This document shows positions 11,893 to 21,873 of a stretch of 64,000 bases of DNA, one piece after another. The position numbers and the translations under genes were made by a program. Source of the DNA: Gonatopus flavifemur (lineage: Eukaryota; Arthropoda; Insecta; Hymenoptera; Dryinidae); NCBI GenBank assembly GCA_018340375.1, contig JAFFJZ010000098.1, positions 62,001-126,000 on the forward strand. Reading direction: 5' to 3'. The notes beneath the pieces are model-generated. The model was given only the letters and a program-made list of their open reading frames with translations. It did no database searches and was not told the DNA's origin. How positions within the stretch are numbered: position 1 is the stretch's first letter; every line of letters begins with the position of its first letter.

Positions 11893-12238
11893 TAATGATT
11901 TGTATCGTTGCTAGCCTTCTTGGCTATCATTATTTTTGTATTTTGTTTTTTCATTCATCAATTCCAAAATTTCTCCCGTCTTCCATGGGTTTTCAGGTTC
12001 TACTCCATTATTCATCGAAATCTTATCCGCACATTCTCTTATATTCCCCTTCATCTTTGTCCATCTCCTCTCTCTTCCCAAGTCTTCCTCTTTTTGATCT
12101 CCCAATTTTTCATCCAACATTTTCTCGAATGCCTCATGTGTTTGTTTTTGCTTGAGGTTCTTCAAATTCTATCTTTTCTGCATTTTCCTTTTCTTCTTCA
12201 GAGATTTGAATTCCAGAGAACATTTCATCATCAACATA

Positions 12239-13531
12239 CGAGGGTGGATTGATAAGTTTCCGGCCTGACCAAGAGATGGCGCCACTAGGCCTACCTTGAG
12301 GTGGCGTTCTATAGTACCATCCTTAGATAGCTTGTAGTTATAGTTTCAGTCCGATCGCCATGTTAGTTTAGTTTCGAGAGCACGCTGACCAAGACGCCTC
12401 TGTGTTTTTCGTAAAAATGGAAAAGCTGGAAAATCGTGCTGTCATCAAATACTTTTATTTGAAGGGATTAACGCCGGAGGAAATTAAAGAAGAGATGGAC
12501 TCAACACTGGGGACATCCTCCCCATCATATTCAACCGTTAAGCAGTGGGTTTCCGAGTTTAAAAAGGGCCGTGTGAGCACCTCTGATGAGCCTCGCTCAG
12601 GACGCCCTATTGAGGTCACAACTCCAGATATGATCGAAAAAATCCATCAAATAGTGCTGAAAGATCGCAGATTAAAAGTTCGTGAGATAGCTGAGACCTG
12701 TAAGATGTCATATGAACGTGTACAAAATATTTTGCACCAACATTTGTATATGGAAAAGCTCTGTGCAAGATGGGTGCCGCGTTTGCTAACAGTCGACCAA
12801 AAATTGATTCGAAAGAACATTTCTACCGCCAATATGGCGTTGTATAAGCGTAATCCAAGCGAATTTTTGCGTCGATTCGTAACCGTTGACGAAACTTGGG
12901 TCCACCACTACACTCCTGAAACCAAACAACAGTCTAAACAGTGGATTGGACCAGGGGAACCAACTCCAAAGAAGGCAAAAACAATTTTTCCGGCGAACAA
13001 GGTTATGACTACTGTTTTTTGGGATGCAAGAGGTATTATATACATTGATTACCTTGGAAAGGGTGAAACTATCACTGGTCAATACTACGCAGACTTATTG
13101 CAACGTTTGAGCCACGAAGTGAAAATTAAACGACCTCATCTGGCGAAGAAAAAAATCTTGTTTCATCACGATAACGCACCAGCGCACACGTCAATCGTTG
13201 CGATGGCTAAAATCAATGATCTGAAGTTTGAATTGATGCCGCACCCTCCCTACTCTCCAGACCTAGCCCCGAGTGACTATTATCTGTTTCCTAACCTCAA
13301 AAAATGGCTTGGCGGTAAGAGATTTGCGGACAATGAAGAAGTAATCGGAGCTGTAAATGGGTATTTTGAGGAGCTCGACGAATCAGTCTATAGAGATGGC
13401 ATTACTAGACTAGAACACCGCTATGAGAAATGTATCAGCCTTGGAGGAGATTATGTTGAGAAATAAAAAAAAAAAATTCTTAAAAACGTTGTTTTTCTTG
13501 GTCAGGCTGGAAACTTATCAATCCACCCTCG
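12239..13531 (+). mobile_element. Complete mariner element
   Basis: A 1293-bp element with TA on both sides (12237-12238, 13532-13533). Inverted ends of about 36 bp begin CGAGGGTGGATTGATAAG; the inner part differs at one or two bases between ends. It contains one uninterrupted transposase gene. Removing it with one TA restores the host RTE sequence exactly. A near-identical copy lies at 15980-17273. Confidence 0.95.
12417..13466 (+). CDS. Mariner transposase, intact (349 aa)
   Basis: Cut-and-paste transposase of the mariner group, acting in the nucleus on its own TIRs. ATG 12417 is chosen because the codons upstream to 12402 start at GTG and MEKLENR matches the family start. The N-terminal 110 residues form the paired helix-turn-helix DNA-binding part ([15 protein letters not shown]). 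WVPRLL at 119-124 is the usual linker motif. The catalytic triad is Asp158 (VTVDETW), Asp252 (HHDNAPAH) and Asp287 (LAPSDYYLF), with 34 residues between the last two, so D34D. YSPDLAP is present. Length and all motifs are normal for an active enzyme. Similarity to Himar-type sequences suggests an irritans-like member, but the subfamily is inferred. Confidence 0.95.
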   Translation: MEKLENRAVIKYFYLKGLTPEEIKEEMDSTLGTSSPSYSTVKQWVSEFKKGRVSTSDEPRSGRPIEVTTPDMIEKIHQIVLKDRRLKVREIAETCKMSYERVQNILHQHLYMEKLCARWVPRLLTVDQKLIRKNISTANMALYKRNPSEFLRRFVTVDETWVHHYTPETKQQSKQWIGPGEPTPKKAKTIFPANKVMTTVFWDARGIIYIDYLGKGETITGQYYADLLQRLSHEVKIKRPHLAKKKILFHHDNAPAHTSIVAMAKINDLKFELMPHPPYSPDLAPSDYYLFPNLKKWLGGKRFADNEEVIGAVNGYFEELDESVYRDGITRLEHRYEKCISLGGDYVEK

Positions 13532-13549
13532 TATTATGATCACTATCTA

Positions 13550-14726
13550 CACGGAAAAAATGAAACACGACTGGTTACTGTGCTACACAAGAATAAGCAA
13601 AACATATGTGAAAAGTTCTCAACATATCACTAGTTCATCTTATTGTGAGAATGAGTAGTTCCCCCATGAGACTGAGAATCTTTTAACACAGTAACCATTC
13701 CTATGTTGAACATTACATTGAAAACATGAGTGGTTATCATGATTACAGTTACCGTTCACTTTGAAGATAATATAGATTCTCTTCAGCAGCAGCACCCTTG
13801 CTATATAAAACATATATGAGTACTGTGTATGAAAACGAAGGAATCACATGATGGACATTCCCCATCCCAGTCTAGCACAGTAACCATTCATGTGCTGGAT
13901 GAGAACTGCCGCTGTGACTCACACGACCACTAATGTATGTACAATGGAAGCGAGAGCACCCCGAATTTCACATCGCTTCTTGTATACCCATAAACCATAC
14001 TGTATGCTCTATGCTTGTAACACGTTTCTCAGTTGAATATGATAGCAGCGACGCGTATTGAGAAATTTTGGTATTTTCGAAATGGATATCGCATACTGCT
14101 TTACGTGTGTACTCCAACCTTCCAGCAGAGGGCATTTCTATGTGGGAGATGCAAGGATCAGTGCACACGACTGACTGCTGTTGACAAATGCAACAGCTGC
14201 TGTTCTTTTGCTAATTCTGACCTCGAATTTAGACAATTTAGAAAACTGAGAAACGTGTTACAACCATAGAGCATACAGTACGGTTTATGGGTATACAAGA
14301 AGCGATGTGAAATTCGGGGTGCTCTCGCTTCCATTGTACATACATTAGTGGTGTGAGTCACAACGGCAGTTCTCATCCAGCACATGAATGGTTACTGTGC
14401 TAGACTGGAATGAGGAATGTTCATCATGTGATTCCTTCGTTTTCAGACACAGCACTCGTATATGTTTTATATAGCAAGGGTGCTGCTGCTGAAGAGAATC
14501 TATATTATCTTCAAAGTGAACGGTAACTGTAATCATGATAACCAGTCATGTTTCCAATGTAATGTTCAACATAGGAATGGTTACTGTGTTAAAAGATTCT
14601 CAGTCTCATGGGGAAACTACTCATTCTCACAATAACATGAACTAGTGATATGTTGAGAATTTTTTCACATATGTTTTGCTTATTCTTGTGTAACACAGTA
14701 ACCAGTCGTGTTTCATTTTTTCCGTG
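13550..14726. mobile_element. Foldback element, 1177 bp, TA-flanked
   Basis: Starts CACGGAAAAAATGAAACACG and ends with its reverse complement, with TA duplicated at 13548-13549 and 14727-14728. The two arms (about 13550-14035 and 14247-14726) are near-perfect inverted repeats of roughly 480 bp around a ~210-bp unpaired centre. Frames inside are mirror images and not genes. The terminal CACGGA and TA target link it to the MITE at 11523-11892. Confidence 0.9.
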
Positions 14727-15227
14727 TATATCAGCACTGGGATAAGGTTTACAGTTTTTCACTTGGTTTCTAAATCTTTGTTTCACTAATATGTAATCAA
14801 TTTGGTATCTTGCTGTATCTCTTGGCATTTTCCAAGTGTAGATTCTTCTTGGGTGATTTTCAAATAAAGTGTTTGTGATAACCATCTTATGATTTTCACA
14901 AAATTCGACTGAACGTTGTCCTCTATCGTTCCTCCTCCCTAACGCAAAATCTCCTATTATGTTGTCCTCTTTCCCTTGTCCTACTACCGCATTCCAATCC
15001 CTCATCACTATCAAATTCTCTTCTCCCTTCACATATTCTATCACTTCTTCTATTTCTTCGTACGTTTTTTCAATATCTTCCTCCGAATATGCAGATGTGG
15101 GCATGTATACTTGGACTATGACTGTGTCTACCGGTTTTGTTCTGATTCTAACCATCATCACACGTTCATTATGTTGCAAATAATTTTCTATTCTATTTCC
15201 TACTCTCTTATGCATTACAATTCCTAC

Positions 15228-15977
15228 TGTCACGTGGTGGAAACGCGTTCCAAAGTTCATTGTTTGAAGCTCCGAACGGGAGCCTCCCGGCCAGGAAACG
15301 AGCCCTTGCGAGTCCCGGACACACCCTAGAATAAGAATGTAAGACACTAATAGCGGATTATTTCTGAGGTAATCGAGAGCACGGAAAGCACCACCCCGGA
15401 TTCTCTCCCCGACTATGAGTCTCCTGGTGAGGGACATCCTCGCGGAAGGCAAGGAGCTTCCGGACCGGTCCACGGGATGGTTCCGAGAACGGAAAAACTC
15501 AGCGCCGATTCTACAACTCTCATAACGGTCCACCATGACGGACTTTCCTGCAATACTCTAGTCAATACCGAGGGAAAAGTAACTTGTCATCTGCTGAGAA
15601 CGACAAGAACCACAACATCCAAACCAAACACACGAACTATAGTTGTAATTTATATATGGTTTAGATCAAACGTCAATAGGTTGTTTTGTCTTTACGAAAC
15701 CACGATGATTGAGGCCCCGAGATCGGTATTTAGGAATCATCGTGGAAAACGGATTCGAGTGTTTGATCCAGAACGATCGAAACGTACTATCTAACGAGAT
15801 AATGAAAGATTCACACTTTTACACGCATACTTATAAACCACATGATACTTTCCCGATACGGGAAAACGTTCATTGGAATAACTGTTTACAATGATTTTGT
15901 ATGCATTTTTTGAGTCAAATCATGTTGTAAAGAATGTATACACATATATTATGTGTGTGTATGTATATGTATGGATG
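15228..15977. other. No gene; GC-richer segment next to an inversion breakpoint
   Basis: Sequence from 15228 to about 15560 is notably GC-richer than its surroundings (GTCACGTGG, CTCCCGGCC, CTTCCGGACCGG), then turns AT-rich. No frame resembles a known protein. It may be a fragment of another element or host sequence brought next to the RTE by inversion. A (TGTATA)-like run precedes the mariner at 15980. Confidence 0.4.
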
Positions 15978-15979
15978 TA

Positions 15980-17273
15980 CGAGGGTGGATTGATAAGTTT
16001 CCGGCCTGGCCAAGAGATGGCGCCACTAGGCCTACCTTGAGGTGGCGTTCTATAGTACCATCCTTAGATAGCTTGTAGCTATAGTTTCAGTCCGATCGCC
16101 ATGTTAGTTTAGTTTTGAGAGCACGCTGACCAAGACGCCTCTGTGTTTTTCGTAAAAATGGAAGAGCTGGAAAATCGTGCTGTCATCAAATACTTTTATT
16201 TGAAGGGGTTAACGCCGAAGGAAATTAAAGAAGAGATGGACTCAACACTGGGGACATCCTCCCCATCATATTCAACCGTTAAGCAGTGGGTTTCCGAGTT
16301 TAGAAAGGGTCGTGTGAGCACCTCTGATGAGCCTCGCTCGGGACGCCCCATTGAGGTCACAACTCCAGACATGATCGAAAAAATCCATCAAATAGTGCTG
16401 AAAGATCGCAGATTAAAAGTTCGTGAGATAGCTGAGACCTGTAAGCTGTCATATGAACGTGTACAAAATATTTTGCACCAACATTTGTATATGGAAAAGC
16501 TCTGTGCAAGATGAGTGCCGCGTTTGCTAACAGTCGACCAAAAATTGATTCGAAAGAACATTTCTACCGCCAATTTGGCGTTGTATAAGCGTAATCCAAG
16601 CGAATTTTTGCGTCGATTCGTAACCGTTGACGAAACTTGGGTCCACCACTACACTCCTGAAACCAAAGAACAGTCTAAACAGTGGATTGGACCAGGGGAA
16701 CCAACTCCAAAGAAGGCAAAAACAATTTTTTCGGCGAACAAGGTCATGGCTACTGTTTTTTGGGATGCAAGGGGTATTATATACATTGATTACCTTGAAA
16801 AGGGTAAAACTATCACTGGTCAATACTACGCAGACTTATTGCAACGTTTGAGCCACGAAGTGAGAATTAAACGACCTCATCTGGCGAAGAAAAAAATCTT
16901 GTTTCATCACGATAACGCACCAGCGCACACGTCAATCGTTGCGATGGCTAAAATCAACGATCTGAAGTTTGAATTAATGCCGCACCCTCCCTACTCTCCA
17001 GACCTAGCCCCGAGTGACTATTATCTGTTTCCTAACCTCAAAAAATGGCTTGGCGGTAAGAGATTTGCGGACAATGAAGAAGTAATCCGAGCTGTAAATG
17101 GGTATTTTGAGGAGCTTGACGAATCAGTCTATAGAGATGGCATTACTAGACTACAACACCGCTATGAGAAATGTATCAGCCTTGGAGGAGATTATGTTGA
17201 GAAATAAAAAAAAAAAAATTCTTAAAAACGTTGTTTTTCTTGGTCAGGCCGGAAACTTATCAATCCACCCTCG
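15980..17273 (+). mobile_element. Second mariner copy, 1294 bp
   Basis: Same TIRs and layout as 12239-13531, flanked by TA at 15978-15979 and 17274-17275. It differs from the first copy by scattered substitutions and one extra A in the run after the stop codon. Confidence 0.94.
16158..17207 (+). pseudogene. Mariner transposase with a single nonsense codon
   Basis: The same 349-codon frame as the transposase at 12417-13466. TGG (the Trp of WVPRLL) has become TGA at 16512-16514, splitting the gene into an N-terminal DNA-binding piece and a C-terminal catalytic piece that retains VTVDETW, HHDNAPAH and APSDYYLF. No frameshift was seen. The N-terminal product alone could still bind TIRs, but that is speculation. 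Otherwise the copy looks young. Confidence 0.92.
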
Positions 17274-17279
17274 TATATA

Positions 17280-18629
17280 CAGGGTGTCCCATTTTAATCT
17301 TCAAATGCAAATATCTCAAAAACATGTATCTTAAACCAAAAGTACTTCATACCAAAGTCGTTATACGAAAAGGGGGCGACAAAACTACGATATCAGTTTC
17401 ATCATAGATGGCGTGATGATCGATTAAAATGGGGTCGACATCATTTTTTTAAACGGGAACCCCCACTTCTCATTGCATATCTTGATTCTACGCAAAAAAC
17501 TGAGTAACTTCTGCTCAAAACGTTTCTCTAAATTCTCGAAGATGGCGCCACAATTGATGGAAAATAAAGTCTATGAAACAATATGCGGATATCTTGAGGA
17601 ATGCATCCGAGAGCCGAAATATCTTATTCGAATTTTGTTGTTAAGAGAGGGGACGACACAATGGCGATATCAGTTCCATAGTAGATGGCACTGTGGTCGG
17701 TAAAAATGAGGTCAACTCCAATTTTTCGAATGGAAACTCCTACTTTCTATCGCATATCATGATTCTACGCGGAAAAATGAGGAATTTTTGTTTGAAACAT
17801 TTTTCCAAAATTCTTGAAGATGGAAACGGTAGAAAATGGGGGTGATGAAAAAGTTCCACTGCATCATGTGTGAAGCAACGCTCAACAAACAAATCAAAAC
17901 AATAATGATTTCAAAGAAGAAATCGAACACAGAACACAACAAATGTCATGTCCAAAACATTGTGAATGACTTTAATTCAATGTTTTGGAAACGACGTTCA
18001 TTGTGTTTTGTGTTCGATTTCTTCTCTGAAATTATTATTGTTTTGATTTGTTTGTTGGGCGTTGCTTCACACATAATGCCGTAGACCTTGTTCATCAACC
18101 TCATTGTCCACCCTTTCCATCTTCAAGAATTTAGAAGAAATGTCTCAAACAAAAATTCCCCATTTTTTGCGTAGAATCATGATATGCGATAAAAAGTAGG
18201 AGTTTCCATTCAAAAAATCAAGTTGACCTCTTTTTTACCGACCACAGCGCCATCTACTCCCCTCTCTTAACAACAACATTCGAATGAGATATTTCGGCTC
18301 TTGGATGCATTCCTCAAGATATCCGCATATTGTTTCATAGACTTTGTTTTCCATCAATTGTGGCGCCAGCTTCAAAAATTTAGAAAAACGTTTCAAGCAA
18401 AAGTTACTCAGTTTTTTGCGTAGAATCAAGATATGCAATAAAAAGTGGGAGTTCCCGTTGAAAAAAACGATGTTGACCGTTCTAATCGATCATAACGCCA
18501 TCTATGGAGAATCTGATATCGTAGTTTTGTGGCCCCCTCTTTGTATAACAACTTTGATGCGAAGTACTTTTGGTTTAAGATGCATGTTTTTGAGATATTT
18601 GCATTTACAGATTAAAATGGGACACCCTG
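17280..18629. mobile_element. Foldback element, 1350 bp, TA-flanked, arms with internal repeats
   Basis: Ends are CAGGGTGTCCCATTTTAATC and its complement, with TA at 17278-17279 and 18630-18631. Arms of about 600 bp pair around a centre near 17960. Each arm contains two diverged copies of a roughly 320-bp module (words GATATCAG...TAGATGGC, CTTGATTCTACGC, GAAGATGG), so the element is a palindrome of tandem repeats. No coding region. The CAGGGTG terminus also starts the adjoining rosa-like transposon, which suggests mobilisation by a related transposase. Confidence 0.85.
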
Positions 18630-18637
18630 TATATGTA

Positions 18638-20669
18638 CAGGGTGGGGCATTTGAAGTTCCGCGGGCGTTCTTTCCAAAAATAAAGTGAGATACGAGAAAA
18701 TTTTTCGGACAAAAGTTGTAGGGTACCGAGGGGGACATCCGATGGTGGCCTTGGCTTTGACCTCAAATCTCATCTTCAAGGGCATTCTGAGATCAACTCT
18801 TGTTTTTTGAATAGCATCTCATATTTTTTACTGCAGATTTGGATTCTAGGTCAGATACCAAGAAACTTTTGTCTGAACCATTTTCCTGAAATCCGCGAAA
18901 ATGGCGCTCTAATCGATATTGTTCCATTTTGAATCTGACATTCGAATAACTCGAAAACGAAGGGTCTTGCAAGAGAATGTTTCGTACAAAAGTTGTCAAT
19001 ACACAACACATTTCAATCGTCTACATTACCACCATTCAGAGCTCACGCGATGTAAACAAACGACGGGGTTCAGTGAAAATTCACGATTTTGGAAGTCAGT
19101 TTGTCAGTTACATTTGATTATTACTTGGTTTATGACAAATTGGAAATCATGGATATCCGATACACGGTTTTTGAAAAGATCGATATGATCTACATTTACG
19201 GTGAAGTGCATGAGAACCCCAGACAAGCATATGACTTGTATGCAGAACGATTTCCTGAAAGAACAACGCCATCCATTAGGTATTTTCAACGCATTACAAA
19301 ATTATTCTCAGAAACGGGAAGTGTTACAAGGGAAAAACGACATCGAATGAGAACTGTTAGCGGAGAAAATGCGGAAGTTAATGTACTAGCTGCAGTAGCC
19401 AATAATCCACACGTGAGCTCTCGTGAAATTGAACTCCATTTGGGAATTTCTCGAAGAAGTGTTCTTCGAATACTGAAACGTCACAAATTCCATCCGTATC
19501 ACATTTGTTTGCATCAAGACCTTCACGGTGATGATTTCAAAAATCGTGTACACTTTTGTCGATGGGGTCTAGCGCAAATGCACAATAACAACTTCATCAA
19601 CATATTATTTTCTGATGAGTCGACGTTCACCAATCATGGTCAAGTAAATCGACATAATATGCATTGCTGGGCGACAGAAAATCCAAGATGGTTACGTCAA
19701 GTAGAGCATCAAAGACAATGGGCTGTGAATGTTTGGTGTGGTATTTTTCGATCTCGAGTAATTGGACCGTACTTCATTGCAGATACGCTAAATGGAGAGA
19801 AGTACAGACATTTCTTAGATCAAGTACTTCCAACATTACTTGAAGACATACCTATTCAGGAACGATTGAATATGTGGTATCAACACGATGGTTGTCCATC
19901 CCATTATGCAGTCACAGCTCGAGAAATATTGGACAGAGATTATCCTGGACGATGGATAGGACGTCGTGGACCAGTTCATTGGCCTGCCCGTTCTCCGGAT
20001 CTTACTTCTCCAGATTTTTTTTTATGGGGATACATAAAAGATACAGTTTATCAACAAGCACCGACTACACCTGAGAATATGCGTCAGCGAATCATCAATG
20101 CATGCGCGAGTATCAATGAAGATATTTTAGCACGAGTTCAGCAATCTTTTGTAAAACGTTTTGAAATGTGTATTGAAGTCGAAGGCCATCATTTTGAGCA
20201 TCTACTGCATCAAAATCATCCAAGTTATGTAGACGATTGAAATGTGTTGTGTTTTGTCTGTTATACCCCATCACCTCCGTTTCAGTTCAAGGGGTCCCCC
20301 TTGGAATCAGACAACTTTTGTCCGAAACATTCTCCTCCAAGACCCTTCGTTTTCGAGTTATTCTAATGTCAGATTCAGTATGGAACAATATCGATTAGAG
20401 CGCCATCTTTGCGGATTTCAGGAAAATGGTTCAGGCAAAAGTTTCTTGATTTTTGACCTAGAATCCAAATCTGCAGTAAAAAATATGAGATGCTATTTAA
20501 AAAACAAGAGTTGACCTCAGAATGCCCCCGAAGATGAGATTTGAGGTCAAAGCCAAGGCCACCATCGGATGTCCCCCTCGATACCCTACAATTTTCGTCC
20601 GAAAAATTTTCTCTTATCTCATTTTATTTTTGGAAAAAACGCCCGCGACACTTTAAATGCCCCACCCTG
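18638..20669 (+). mobile_element. Rosa-like (DD41D) mariner-superfamily transposon, copy A
   Basis: 2032 bp, TA on both sides (18636-18637, 20670-20671). Long inverted ends of about 360 bp (18638-18997 and 20310-20669) begin CAGGGTGGGGCATTT. After the TIR a second matching block (CACAACACATTTCAATCG) appears on both sides, separated on the right by about 55 extra bases. One transposase gene lies between. Copies at 22771-24802 and 50701-52732 have exactly the same length. Confidence 0.92.
19149..20240 (+). CDS. DD41D transposase, intact (363 aa)
   Basis: The first ATG in a sensible context is 19149 (MDIRYTVFEK); the frame is open further up to 19089 but only with non-ATG codons. The N-terminus up to about residue 110 has the helix-turn-helix arrangement of SETMAR/DUF4817-type transposases (ENPRQAYDLY, FPERTTPSIRYF, SRRSVLRIL). 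The DDE domain has Asp156 (FSDESTF), Asp247 (YQHDGCPSHY) and Asp289 (SPDFFLWG). I count 41 residues between the last two, the DD41D spacing of the rosa group. The enzyme would cut at its long TIRs and insert at TA. No disruption was seen. The C-terminus is nine residues longer than copy B because B has an earlier stop. Confidence 0.93.
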   Translation: MDIRYTVFEKIDMIYIYGEVHENPRQAYDLYAERFPERTTPSIRYFQRITKLFSETGSVTREKRHRMRTVSGENAEVNVLAAVANNPHVSSREIELHLGISRRSVLRILKRHKFHPYHICLHQDLHGDDFKNRVHFCRWGLAQMHNNNFINILFSDESTFTNHGQVNRHNMHCWATENPRWLRQVEHQRQWAVNVWCGIFRSRVIGPYFIADTLNGEKYRHFLDQVLPTLLEDIPIQERLNMWYQHDGCPSHYAVTAREILDRDYPGRWIGRRGPVHWPARSPDLTSPDFFLWGYIKDTVYQQAPTTPENMRQRIINACASINEDILARVQQSFVKRFEMCIEVEGHHFEHLLHQNHPSYVDD

Positions 20670-20671
20670 TA

Positions 20672-21201
20672 AAAATACGATCGATTGGTATGGTTTCAAC
20701 ATAATTGAGCCTTTAATGCGATTCAATGCTAGGGTAGTTTTCTTTCAAATATTTTTCAATGAAAAGGAGAAATAAGGATGCAAAAGAAGAAGCGTAGTGA
20801 GCGAGCGTAGCGATGTGGTACATGCTATTGATCGTATTATTTATCACAACTTTGCTGTCGTTTCAATGACAAATTCAAGACGAGGACAGTTCTCGCCAGA
20901 GATGAAGAAAGCAAGAGAGAGACTTTCATATTCCTTTCAAATTTTCAAGTTTTTATGCTGTAATGATTAGGATCAAGATTATTTCATTTTTCTATTGTTG
21001 GGAAGATTTCATGAGCAAGACAGTTCTTTTACTCTTCCGCTTTCCTATATTCATAGAGAACTGAATATATTTATGAGAACCTGTGATGAGGTTCAACGCA
21101 ATATTTTCAGTTCCCAAAATGAAATACGATATTCTGATGGAAAAATATTTAGATTCCATGAAATTCAATGAAATGTTCCGATACCTGAAATTCCAACACT
21201 T
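20672..21201. other. No recognised feature
   Basis: AT-rich non-coding sequence, including a short motif AGCGTAGTGAGCGAGCGTAGCG near 20790. It lies inside the proposed inverted segment, beside the old RTE's 5' target duplication. Confidence 0.4.
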
Positions 21202-21211
21202 ATTCCCAACT
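21202..21211. repeat. Target-site duplication of the old RTE copy (5' side)
   Basis: ATTCCCAACT precedes the RTE 5' start CCTCCCC with one extra G between. It is the reverse complement of 6330-6339. Confidence 0.75.
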
Positions 21212-21212
21212 G

Positions 21213-21873
21213 CCTCCCCTGGATGATTGCGGGTCTTCCAGGGGGATATTCATGATATCTGTCCTTGATATCCTTTTTATCCATCCCTAGTAGTATCTGC
21301 TTCCTTTACGTGGTGGGAAGGATGAGTATCTCAGAGTTGGATCTTTTTTTTGAGTGGAATGGACTACTCAGGAGAAAGAATACAAACTGAGAGAAACGAA
21401 ATCATCCTAATGCCAGAAACATCGGCAAAAACGGGAGGAAAGCAAGGTGAAACTACCTTCCTTGACATGTTTCAATACTTCCCGGGGAAATGAAACCTTT
21501 TCCTAACCTGGAATATTATGTAACAAAAACAAACGAACAAATTAATAAATACATGATGGCGCTCTTTCGGGTGAAATATTCCGGAGGTAAACTAGTCTCC
21601 TGTTCGGATCTCCGGGTGGAGGCTGCTCGAGGAAGCTTCATCAGCAAAGAACGAAGACCGAAGAATAGGATAGGGAGGAGGAACAACATTCTTCGTGGAA
21701 TGTCAGATCACTGAGGCAAGCGGGAGAATTAGAAAATTTGAAATTAGAAATGAATAGGTTGAATATAGACGTAATGGGGATTAGCGGAATGAGATGACCA
21801 CAAGAGGGCGATTTCTGGAGTGGGGATTATAGAATAATTCATACAGGATCAAAGAACGGTCAAGCAGGTGTAG
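21213..21873 (+). pseudogene. 5' end of the old RTE copy, cut at 21873
   Basis: Contains the RTE 5' UTR (21213-21552) and the first part of the coding region from ATG 21553. A 10-bp deletion near 21690 (relative to the copy at 8203) shifts the frame inside the endonuclease. RTE sequence stops at 21873 within the codons for QAGVG. The remaining endonuclease starts at exactly this point, on the other strand, at 15227. A LINE lacking its 3' end is not expected from target-primed insertion, so breakage after insertion is the better explanation. Confidence 0.88.

Larger units (their letters stand above)
11210..15227 (-). pseudogene. Old RTE LINE copy, middle part, with three nested insertions
   Basis: On the minus strand this carries the region from the endonuclease (GVGIVMHKRVGN at about 15227-15190; VMRDWNAVVGQG near 15000; RYQIDYILVK) to the linker before RT (KSRSNEIRNSLGRQ, near 11370). 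Three elements interrupt it: 11523-11892, 12239-13531 and 13550-14726. Each is flanked by a duplicated TA, and deleting each with one TA restores continuous RTE sequence. The GDWN motif reads RDWN. The 5' end stops abruptly at 15227, and the missing 5' part is found at 21213-21873 in the opposite orientation. The long minus frame 14589-15536 is a chimera across these junctions and not a gene. Confidence 0.88.

Noticed and set aside
14589..15536. 315-codon minus-strand frame
   Set aside because: A chimera of foldback end, RTE endonuclease fragment and the sequence beyond the inversion breakpoint; not a single gene.
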